From Fasciolopsis buskii (lineage: Eukaryota; Platyhelminthes; Trematoda; Plagiorchiida; Fasciolidae), in assembly GCA_008360955.1 (NCBI GenBank), contig LUCM01006188.1, positions 279,499-343,498 of the forward strand: a stretch of 64,000 nt of DNA, in the 5' to 3' direction. Both the position numbers and the translations under genes were made by a program. This document shows positions 40,501 to 52,300 of this stretch, piece by piece; within the stretch, counting starts at the first letter, position 1; every line of letters begins with the position of its first letter. The notes under the pieces were generated by a model. That model was not told the DNA's origin. It saw only the letters and a program-made list of their open reading frames with translations, and searched no databases.

Positions 40501-43500
40501 TCCTGGCCGCGGCTGTTAAATTGAAAAGGTTACTAGACGACAGCAAAACCTGCATTTAATTAAATCACTGATAAGGATAATGTTATTGGCCTTGTCGCGG
40601 ATTGCTAACGCTGAAGTAATAATTTCACGCATGATTCGAATGAACTCATAATTCGCAACGTGACCCATGTTCAAATGGAATAGTGGGGCTCGGGATTTGT
40701 CTCTCGTAATTTGTTGTGCAACTAAATAATCACTGAATCGATGAAGACAGGTCGATCGTTTGGGGCAGCAAATAGTGACCCACTAAAAACCAGCAACAGA
40801 GGGGTTCCACAAAATCTAGGATTAGCCAAACTAGGGAAGACAGTTCGCGAGAGAGCGCGCTCAAGAGAATGAACGTATGAAATCTCAGGATTGCAACACT
40901 AGAATACACAGAAGTTGAGTACGCATGCACAGACTCGATAATGAAAACTATGTACGAGCCACTGTGTGCAAATTAATTAAGGCATAGTTCGATCCAAAAA
41001 TGTTCACGGTTGATTTGAAGTTTGGTCAAATCTCACATGCTGACCTCCAGCGAACGAGCTGGACTGGACATTGTTTAGTAAAGCCGAAGTTCATCAGTGC
41101 AATGAGCTCTGCAAAATACAAGAACTTCACCAATAATATCACGAATTGGGCGTCTTCGAAGTTCAGGTGATTTGAAAATACTCACAGTTTTTATCTGCTT
41201 GATACATTTTGTGGAACTGGAATTGAGTAGTTTACCTTTAGCTGATTTTCTCTTGTGACGGCTTCGGGGGATAATTTTATATTCTTAGTCAATACGTCTG
41301 GTCGTAATGTGTCAGCTTCTATGAGAAGTTCAAACAGATCTCGAGAATGTCACAGAGTTGAACCCAGATTACGGAATGCTGTGTGCAAATGTTCGAAATT
41401 TTCGGAGGCATTGTAATACTTTCATTAAACCTGACTCGGAATAACTCCTTCTGGATTCGAATTTACTTTGCGCCTTTACATCACTTGAGTTTTGATGACT
41501 CCTAATTCATCTGATGTTGTTCATCAAAATCCCGATTTTGCACAGCTCGCCGCACTAACGAACCTTGGTTTTGGTGAATACAGCTCACTCCATCGCGTTT
41601 GTCAGATCGAGTGAAAAATGACGTCACCATATCAGGTCTGCCCAAACTTTAAGTCAGCCGTGACCTGTTATGGATCCAACTGGGAATTGACGAACTTGTA
41701 TATGATGATAAAAAATTTGAATACACAACTTTTGTGAGAGACCTCGCATTTCCTTTCTTCATCTCCCACAGACGTCTTATCTAACTTGGCATACCTTCAA
41801 TCTTGAAATTTAATAGACTTCTGGAAGCAGGCCGAATAGGCGTAGTGTCAACACATTTGATACACAAGCGATCATCCTATGTTCACGTTCCAGTTCTGGG
41901 AAAATGGTTAACTACCAGTAAAGATTAGTAACAAAATGAAAGAGCTGTACAATTCCTTCCTGGGCTTCAGTGGTTAGTTTGATACAGGTACTGAAGAAGG
42001 ATCATGCAAGTAAGCAATTTTGCTATTGGCATAATTCAAAATTTGTTTTAAGCTTAAAGTGTATTAGGAACTTCTCATTACATGAAAATGAACAGCTTAG
42101 TAGAGGATTCATTCAATTATTTCAGGATTAGCTATAGAAGAATACGTAGTATCCAGATTTACGGTTTCCCAAAGTCCGTCTAGGCTGATATTCGTCGGCT
42201 GTAAATTCGACTTATACATCAGGTCAAAGTATTCGATTCGCTTTGCATTTAGAAGATGTCATTTCGTTGTTCAATTTCTAACTTTGCGTAATGTTTAGGC
42301 AGATTGTAAAATTCAGTACAAATAGCCATAGCCAGTTATGCCATGATGAACTTTCATTTTTTGCTATAGTACCGCCGAAAATAATACGTTCCCCAGTCCA
42401 GTTTCTCAAAGTGGACGAGGGAGCCAGCTTGGAAATGGACTGTCTGGCCATTGGTCATCCGACACCGGAAACAACGTGGCTTGTGCAAGGTCATAGACAA
42501 ACATTCGATGACAACTGGCCTGAGAATGCCCAAACTGTAATGGAAGCGTTTGCTAAATTCGGTGGAAGTAAGTCGTTTTGGATCATGCCGCATGCAGCCT
42601 TGTGCATGTGACTTCTTTCTAATTACTTTGGACAATTTGCCTATTGATACGCGATATAAGTAGTTAGGTCTGTTATCGATTAAAAAGCGACGACGGACGA
42701 CAAGACCATGGATACTGACATTTGGTGTTCGAAAATGAATAGTAGCCTCCAGTAACTAAGCTGGCGTGCATTTATTTTTAACGTGTCAGTCTTCTGATTG
42801 ATTGGGGATAATCCCCCTCAAAGGCTCCGGAATTTGACCAAATAATACTATCGCAAGGAAGCATGTTTTTTTAAGTTGCTCCATGCTCGTTGGTAGACGG
42901 AATTAATAGGAATAACCGTGGTCTTGAAAATAAATAGGTAAATCATAATGACGTGAGGAGTTCAGAACCTAAAAGTCCCTAGTAGATGAGTCAAAGGGAC
43001 GATCTAGGCTACAATCCTCCCGTATCTTTCGTCAATCCGACAGTGGATCTTCAGATACCACGGACGTAAGCACCGAAACAAGGGGGCTTTATGGAGTTAG
43101 TAATTAACCACTGCACATAGTCACAATTCGAAGGAGTGAGTGAGCACGATATTGTCAGACATCGCATGACCACCTGATTTTCTCAATCACTCACAGGCTC
43201 GAGATGAGTTTGGCACTTCTGCGATCTATTGCTTCCTCAACTTTCAAGCCCCACAGCGAAAAATATAACACACGCTAGATTGAAGTAATTCACTGTGAGG
43301 AGTGAACGATGCGAAATTTGTGACATACTAGTTGGACGAAAAAGTTGACTTTTGGATTCACCAGCGGTAGTAACTGATCAGAGTTTTAATTAATGGAAGG
43401 TCGTCAGTCCATTTGGAGTTCCCAGTTAAGGACTAAATAGGAAAGTAGGACTCAAGCACCGGATATTTGAGAGGAAAATATAGCGGCCATCTCTGTGCTG

Positions 43501-46326
43501 AAAATCACTCTTATGATAAGAGGTCTCAATTTGCTGTTGCTCATCTCGTTATTGTACCAAGCTAACTGAAACCTTGTGTGATTTTGCGACATTCCAAGTT
43601 CCTCGAGGACTGCTGCCATATCGCCGCATTAATGCAGTGACCAATTCATGCTATAAGTTTGGGTCCGCACAGCAACACTCTAATTCCGCGGTTTGTCAAA
43701 ATTACACATTCAAAGGCCAAGAAAAAAATAGAAGGGATTTGCACGGTACTTATGGTTTGTTTAGAACATCGCGCTCCTAGACTTGGCCATTCTTTCCTCT
43801 GCGAACAGATTTCACGTGATTGGTCCTGCCCGACCACACGCTCTTTTGAAACCGGTTACTGCTTTGTTTGATAACAAATGTAGGTAGACTATCTAGATAA
43901 TGCCTTCGACGCTTAAATCCCTACCAAAATTGAATTCGACGTACTACGAGATGCAGTTTTTCTTACAGCTCAATACACAGTTTGTATCACTTACATTTTT
44001 CCAAATGGTCAGGGGTCATAAATTTGAAAGGAACACTGAAAATTTCGCGGTTACATCGAAGCATGAATCAGCGACTGGTTTGTCTGGCCACTAATGGAGT
44101 AGAACCAAGCGATAGACGAACAGTGGAGCTTTCGGTGAGATGTAAGTTATGCCATGGCAGAACTTTTTTCCACTTTCCCTTTCCAAACTAGCAGCAAAAT
44201 TTTTCGGTTGACAGACGAGACCATCCGCAGTGCAGTTCGAGTATTTTTGTTGAAAAAATGCTCCAGATATGTATTACACCATTAAGTTCTCATCCTCACT
44301 CACCTCCAATCTATGTTGGTTCCGTTTCTGCGCCTTCATGTCCAAACGCGCACCAAAGCCTAGGTTAAAATCACTAAAATAGGCTTGTACACGATGACTG
44401 AATACATAATTATGCACCTTAATGAACAAACCGATGTGGTAATTGTCCCATGGTTTTCAGCGACGAAGTATTTCAAATAAGGTAAGATACGGGAATGACC
44501 CACACCAAGTAAATTTAGTAAAAACTTAACAAACCCTAAACAGGATATCCTGAGAATGAGCAAGTTGAATAAATGCAGAAGGAATCTGTGCGTGGACTTA
44601 TGCCACGAGAATCAATATGCTTATAGCGTCTGTAATAAGGAGATGTATGGGAGGTAGAATAGTATTAAACAGGACTCCAGGGAATCGCAGAGGAAGACTT
44701 GAGGAAGCTAATACAATGATGAATTGTGATAAGATATGTACGCTGTCGTCAGGATACAGGTAGGTACCATTTCATATATAGTAGAAGCTCCGTAAATCTT
44801 TTAGATCCAGCCCGTATAACTAATTGGCTATAAACTGGACCTGCAATCTTCCGTCGTGGATTCTCAACCCAATTCCAGCGCGACAGACAAGTAGTGCTGG
44901 GATCCTTGACGAGACGAGAAGGGCGTACGTATAGTATCTCCATGGACTCAAAGGGTGCCTTGGTTACTGATGCATCATAACATTTCATTTTAACATCAAA
45001 ATTTGATTGTCATTTCAGCCAGTGATCTTTTAATTTGGCATTTAAGTCATTTGGAATGGGCAGGGATACTGAACCAATTTTCAAATCTACAACAGCAGTC
45101 TATTTTAAAATTGGTTTATCATCCTTGTATGTACAGTCCTGATTATTTTGATCAGAATCTAGTTGCAAACCATCTTTGGAGTGCATAGGCATAGAGACTT
45201 GACAGGAGAACACCTGGAAACGCAATCCAGGGAATGATAACGACCAACGTTTACACGCCACTGTACAGGAAATATTAGACAAAGCAGTGTACATGTTTAG
45301 TTTCTTATATTAATAACACTTAACCGCCCGTAAAAGCATCGGCAAACGTTATGGTTACAAGCGAAAGCAAGTACCCGGGAGCCTGGATAATCCTAGCATC
45401 CGAAAGAATGCATTTATGGACTTTGCAATTGTTGGACTGCAATGTGGCCATCTGTGACTAATCGGAGCACGGCTAATTGTTTGTGTTGACATGTATTGCC
45501 AGTCGAAGACGATCAACAAACTAATAACTAGAAGCCAAATTCTTGAAATGAATGGATGAGTCCATAGCAGGCCAAAACAGATAATCCTCCAGAATGTAGA
45601 TGTGGCTTAACGCAAACTAGTGACTGGAACCGAATATCATGCTAGTCTCGCAATTTGGAAACTTGGTACTCGCCAATGACGCCCAGTTGCATCACAAGCC
45701 TTAGCCAACTACTCCATATAAATTCAGGGAGCTCGAATCCTAGACTTTTATTTTCGAAGTTCTTCCTAGTTTAAAACTTTACTCTTGCTGAAGTATTGTG
45801 CACGATTTAACTCAATTTCTCTGGATCATACTGGAATTCTATGAGAATACTAACTGCGAATGTTAGTTAACGAAATACAACCGTCAGGAATAAATCGATT
45901 CGAGAGGAACAGATACCTAGGGTTTGGCAAGCAACATTTTTCTTACTCTATTCTTGTGAAAAATATACAAAAATGCTTTCGTCATAAAATAAGCAAACAA
46001 AGAGTCACTGCAGCAGACGGATGAAGGAAACGGTTGAACTGGTTGATATGACTTCTTTTAGAACTTTTCTGTGATGAGTGTGAGTTGAAAATAGAATTTG
46101 TCCAGCGATGCAATCCCCTGATTTAGTCTGCCAATCCGGATGTAAAGACCAATGCAGCAAATAGTGAACCATCGTCATGTGATCCAGATATTTTGTCCAC
46201 TGAAATACGTGTGGGTTGAATGTAAAGGACTTGAAGTGACCGATATTAGCGAATAGTAAAAGGAGAGGGTAGTGATAGCTTTAGGTCACACAGATCTGCT
46301 CTCGTAAGTTATTTTCACAACATACG

Positions 46327-46360
<34 letters not shown>

Positions 46361-49300
46361 CGCACTAACTGCGTGAAAGTCTTCTATTGCGAGTATACGG
46401 TTGGAAACGATTGTGTCTGTGTGAAAGACTCTCTTCTTATATGGTTACACTAAGTTTATGAAGACAGTAATCCGTCACCTTTCATGAACAGAACTCCGGT
46501 TTGCTGAGTCTCAAACAAACTCGATCAAATTATCTAACCTGATCCGACTTCACGAAATCACTCATATGTCTACTCGTGTTCATCTCATGTTCCAGTCCCG
46601 CCAAACGTTCGGATGGCTAACAGAATCATCAAACAACTGGTTGGTAAGAGCACCGTACTTACGTGTTATGTAACCGCGAATCCATCGGGGACAATTTACT
46701 GGTTTTTCAACCATCGAGTAAAAATCGAGGCCTCAAACTGTGACATCCTAGCAAACGAGGAAAAGAAATACTGCCTACGTAAGTCCTTGACTCTGTTGGT
46801 ATGGCAAACCTACCAATACAACCAAGCAAGAAAAAAGCTTACCTCACTAATACACTCACTAACCAGGAAAATTAATGAACTTGAAACAGAAAAGCACCAA
46901 CTTGCGCACATACACACATGAAAAGCAAGTACAAACATCATTTCTGATTACTTAAAGAAAGGCTGAATTTGCGGTTGCCTTCAAATTCACAAATCTAACA
47001 GCAGTAAATGACCTTGAATATTCCGTTTCTCCGAACTCGATCAAGGCCGCACTGTTTGTCAAAAAGCGTTTCGACTGACTGAAGAGATAAATGCTTTCAA
47101 CTTCCCATACCAAAAGTTGTTCGAAGTATCTAATTTGGTTAAATGCAAGAGTACTTTTACATGATACGTTCAGTGGCACTATTCGAGCAAATTGTTAGTT
47201 TTCTACTGAGTCCAAAATACTTTCAAAAGTACAGTTGATTATTTGCCGCTCTCAGGAAGAGAGGCGCCAACCCAGATCGGGGTTGCGGTGCTCTGATGCT
47301 TGTCTGGAGCTCTCAAGACCACCCCGTTCTGTTGGGCAATTTAACAAGCGGTCCAAAACGGTATTCAGCTTCACCGTCTGCAGGAGCACGTCAGTCAAGG
47401 GAGCTGACTTGTGTCACGCCTCTGACCCAGTTAGGCCAGGCAATGGTGCGATGTCATCGGAGGAATGAACATTGTAAACCGACTGGTAAAGCTACGAACG
47501 TGTGCTTTCAATATGCAATCTTAACAGTCAAGTGCTTTTTTAGGAATATATCCTTGAAAATGTCAAAACGGATGCAGTAACAGCACTGGAATGGAACAAC
47601 TTGAGCCAGCTTAGTTTCCATTGCTTGACCTGACTACCTCGTTCTAACCAGTTCAGCTGCATTGATTCTCGCCTCCATTTTCTCCTACCACATTGCACTC
47701 ATCTGTTCGCTCAATTCCATCCGCTCAGAGGAACATCGGCCACCGGTCAATGATGTGCTATCTCCGGTCACATCGAAACTTACCATATTCCGGTTGAACC
47801 AAATGGATTTCGGTGATTACATTTGCTCCGTGAACACCATTATGGGTGAGGCGTATGGAATAACTACTTTACAAGGTAAATATTATAAGTGCTGTTCGAC
47901 AGCACATTCTGTAGTTTAACAGTTAAAAGCTGCATGTTAATAGCCTTCCCCTTGGGTATGGCGGACTTGCGATAATTTTGACCAAAAGCTTTGACTTTTT
48001 CGTATCTCAACAAAACCAGTGGTGATATCGGTCTATCAATAGCCAAGATATCTGCGAATTTGCAATTAAAAGTTAGGCAAATGTTAATCGGACTCCGGAA
48101 TATTCTGAGAATGGACATAGCCAGATAAGGAACGAAGACTGTTACTGGTTCATTTTGGCCCAGAACTTACTGGGGTAGTATTTCTTGAAGTCAAAATGTG
48201 ACAAGAATTTATCAAATTCGGTATTTTTGGCTTGTTAGAGGAGGTTTGCAAAAGGGTTGGAATGTTTAATACGGGACGCCAGTTAAAAGACCACAATGGG
48301 TTCCATGGGCAGTGGAAATCAACAGACTGATTGCATCTGTTTCAACCACAGTTCATCCCAAGTGGGTCTGGACACAGCCAAAGGAGAAATTTTGAATATT
48401 CTTCGCACTTCCCCCAAAAGCGCGTCAATAAATTCAACTAAAATCTGTGGAATCTATTCAAAAGAAGAAACAACCTCAGTCACTGGTCCTAATTCTAGGA
48501 ACCTCTCTAAAATGTGTATAAGTATAATGTTGTCATGTTCCATAACCGCTAAGACCAAAAACTCGGGAAAGAGCAGACTGGAAACCTCATAGTCTGAAAC
48601 TCGAAATGACATGAAACCATATGAGGTCTCAATAGGTGAGCTCTCGTAACCATCCAGGAGATAATGAATTGCCTCCTACCACCAAGATAGCCGATGCATC
48701 TTGGATTCGAACCTCTGATTTTTCGGATGATAAATGCCATTAGATCATCATAAATGCAACAACTAAGCATGCGACGATACGACCGATTTTATTTGGTCCT
48801 ATTCTATATACCTTCTTGATCAACGTCAGAGTAGTGTGTGGGCCCAATGGACGTCAAATTACCACATCCAGCACCAATGTCAAGGCACAAAGTAATTGCT
48901 GCGAAATTCATGTGTTCGCATCTATCGATAAGTCAGTCGAAAATCTAGCATTAGAAAATTATCGATCACCGATGGATTTGTTTAGTCAGCTGCCTATCTA
49001 AACAGTCAGCGCTTGCCAAAATAAACCGAGATGTACGAATATCTTAAGATTAACAAACGAGATTCTCTCTAGGTTTAGCGGGAAAGAACGGGTGGTACCG
49101 AAATGACACTAGTAAGATTGACGATATACGACCCGGTAATCGAACAGAGTTTATCTTATACAGCAAGACTTCAGAGTACGATTTCACCGGAATTCCTTTG
49201 CTCTTTTTTACGAACAGTCTGTGTAGTGAAAATTCTCCTTACGAAATTGCTCCAAACCGAGGTGGACGTCGACGCGTTTCTCTCATGAATTCAATTCATC

Positions 49301-52300
49301 ACATTTCAGACGGAAAGTACAGCAAAAATTAGTATAACACGTTCATTCATCCGAATCAAACATGAACAAATTTGACAACGAGTTGAACACGTTCATCTGC
49401 AGAGAACATGTTTTTACAACTCTCAAATAGGAAAACCAAACGAAAATAGTCGGACTAGTTAATGTGTTATTAATAAATTTGGCAAGTGCGTGATCATTCG
49501 GGAGGGTGAATGGTTTCCCATTCTCTCTTCGCAGGAGTCACACGGAAATGCTGGGATATCCCGATTGGTTTGCCTGTCCATCTTTTTGTTTTGAGTAAAA
49601 TAGATCACCTTTACGTAGTGTTCAACTTGCACTCTTGGGAGTATTTCTACACACTTCCGATAAATGTTACTAAAATATGAAAGCAACTGAATATTTTCTG
49701 AACTGTTTTAATCTACTCATTTACTTACTATCATTATTTGTTGTTGAATGGTAGCAAACATTATTTGCAGTCTAACCGAGGATGTATAGACCAAAAAAAT
49801 GGAAATGACAATGTCCTAAAACAGCAAATATCTCAGTAAAATGAAAAACCACAAGCGAAATCAATTTTTTGTTTATCAATGCATTTCAGCTTTCAAAGAC
49901 ACCTTCCAGTTCGACACTCCAGTGTTGAATTCACGTGAGTTCATGTATACTTTTTTACTACATAACATTATCAAATTTGGTTCTCGATACGGCCACTTTT
50001 CTATTATTCTATCCCGTCCGTCACGAATTTCTCTGTCTGCTTAGTTTGCCTGATGTGCAATCTTAAGAGAGCCAGGTGTTTACAGTCCATTTCCAATTTG
50101 TACGCAAATATTCGTACATTGTTATGTCTGCTCCTCCGAGTTTGAGACCGAGAAGTCCTGGTGCAACTAGTCACTTTGGTCGCTCGTAAATATTGGAGAT
50201 TTTACGATTCATCCCAGGAATGTCACACTTGGCTTGGCAAGTGCATGTCGCTTGTTCATGATATTACACTGGTCGTTTTTTACATTTACTAAGTTTCTGC
50301 TTTCTGGTTCCATCAGCTTAGAGACTGGAAATTACAGAACCACTACAATCATATTGTTGCTAGTGATGCTACTCTCCGAAGCGTGGGTTAACCTCCACTC
50401 AGAAATCCACTTTGCTGCAGCAAATGAACTTGTCCCTTTTAGCGCAATTCAAGAACATACGTCATTGCTTCCAGTCTGTTCTTGTTATGCAAAAGGTACT
50501 CCTTAAGGCAGTTAGTTGATATCGCTTGATATCTGCTACGTTGTTGGATGTTTTAGCCGAGAATAGATTCATTGGCTCCGATCATCTGGAGTCCATGATC
50601 CCGCTGATATAAGTAGGTTTATACATACATTTATATTTGGCGCAGATTCCTGTCATCGGTAATTAAGTGATTTGCTCGCGGTTAATGCTTAAGTGTTACA
50701 TATGAAATCACTATGCAACCACGGACACAGGATAGCACTCGGTCGTCCAAGAAGGAGTTAAAACGGGTTCACCTAGTGGGTTCTGTGACTGCCCCTTCTG
50801 TGTGACAATTCGGGTATATACCGATATATGAAAGTCGCAAGTCAAGGGTAGTTTGATACGAATGACGATACGTCTACCAGAACGATTGGCTAAGAGAATT
50901 CAACGGCAGTACACAAGTAAATGAGATATAGTACCAGACCTAATACCAAATAGGGCTCACTGTCGTTACTACCTGAATCATCTGATTAGTTTACACTCGA
51001 ATAACAATTTATAACTACAATCTAAACTATTACGAAACCATATCATGCGATTTATGTTTCAATCATTGCTGACGCCCAGGAGATCAAATCACGTACATTG
51101 GTACATCCGATCAATCATTTCTGCGCACCTCAAATAAATTTGTATGCATCAGCTCAAACAGATTAATTGTTCTACTTCCACACTATCAGCTATAGTTCCG
51201 ACCTTACCCAGTACAACTCACAGGGAAAACGCACGAATAACGGAACCCAGGAAAATTATCCCACCTTCCAGCGCGCACCATTCCGAGCCACGACTATACC
51301 TGACGCCGATCACACAATCGTTTTCTAGTAAGTGAAAAAATGAATTCCCGATACACATGGACTCGTGCCGAACGGATTTTCCATTTCCACTGTCATATTT
51401 CTTAATCCCAATTGGAAAGTACGTGGTGATACTGAACAAGCCGCGTCAATTATTTCAAACTAGGACCATTAAATCTATTTAACTGCAAAGACGGTCTTAA
51501 AAATATTGGAGATCATTTACATTCTGGTTCTTCCATTAATATAACAGTAGTTTGGCATCTTTTCTTCGGAAGTATCCTTGTGAACTCTGAAAATAACTCA
51601 TAGTCTGTTTAGGAATCACCTGAGAAACGAAATATGATGTGAAACATCCCTTGAACAAAATAGCAATTGCCGTATTGGCAGCAAATGCTTCCATAATGTC
51701 TTTCAGGGAAATTACTCACTTGAAATTCGTTATCGTATTTATTATTATCTTCGCTATCCTATGCGAGCCTAAATTCGTAACATAGTGCCTTTTACGCCGT
51801 ATAGAAAATTAGTCTGAAACTGATTGATATGGTACGAAAGTAAGCATTATATGCGAGCAGTTAGGAGCTATACCATTTTTGGTAGTACGTGATTCAACGT
51901 GACTTTCACATGGCTAACTTGGTAATATCCACGCCAAAATCATCATTGAAAATCGCTATGTATTGGCTCCATCTGACACGTTCAGAGTGACTGGTTTTGT
52001 GCCACATCGATCAAACGGACTGTGCAGAGTAATTCGGTAGTCATTTTGGAGTAAAGCTGTTTATCACTGCTCGCATTGTTTTAGAATCGTGCACAGGGGT
52101 CATTCGTCACTCGTGATTTCATCACTCAGTGACGTACGCGGACACTGGTTTATGTGATGTCGACCTTCCTGATATTCTAGGCAGCTTTCCCGGATAATCT
52201 AGCCTAAACGATTCCGGACATCTAGCTCTTTATTCCACGGTCCTGTTCTTGGTCCAACTAGGTAAAAAAAGGATTGCAAATTGAGTTTGTAAAAAATATC

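Larger units (their letters stand above)
34505..42369 (+). other. Intron 4 (phase 1)
   Basis: 7.9 kb, GTAAGT to CTATAG. Holds the tRNA-like segment at 36960 and the dispersed repeat at 37200-37540. Elsewhere no exon or known element is recognised; ORFs are below 100 codons. Confidence 0.8.
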
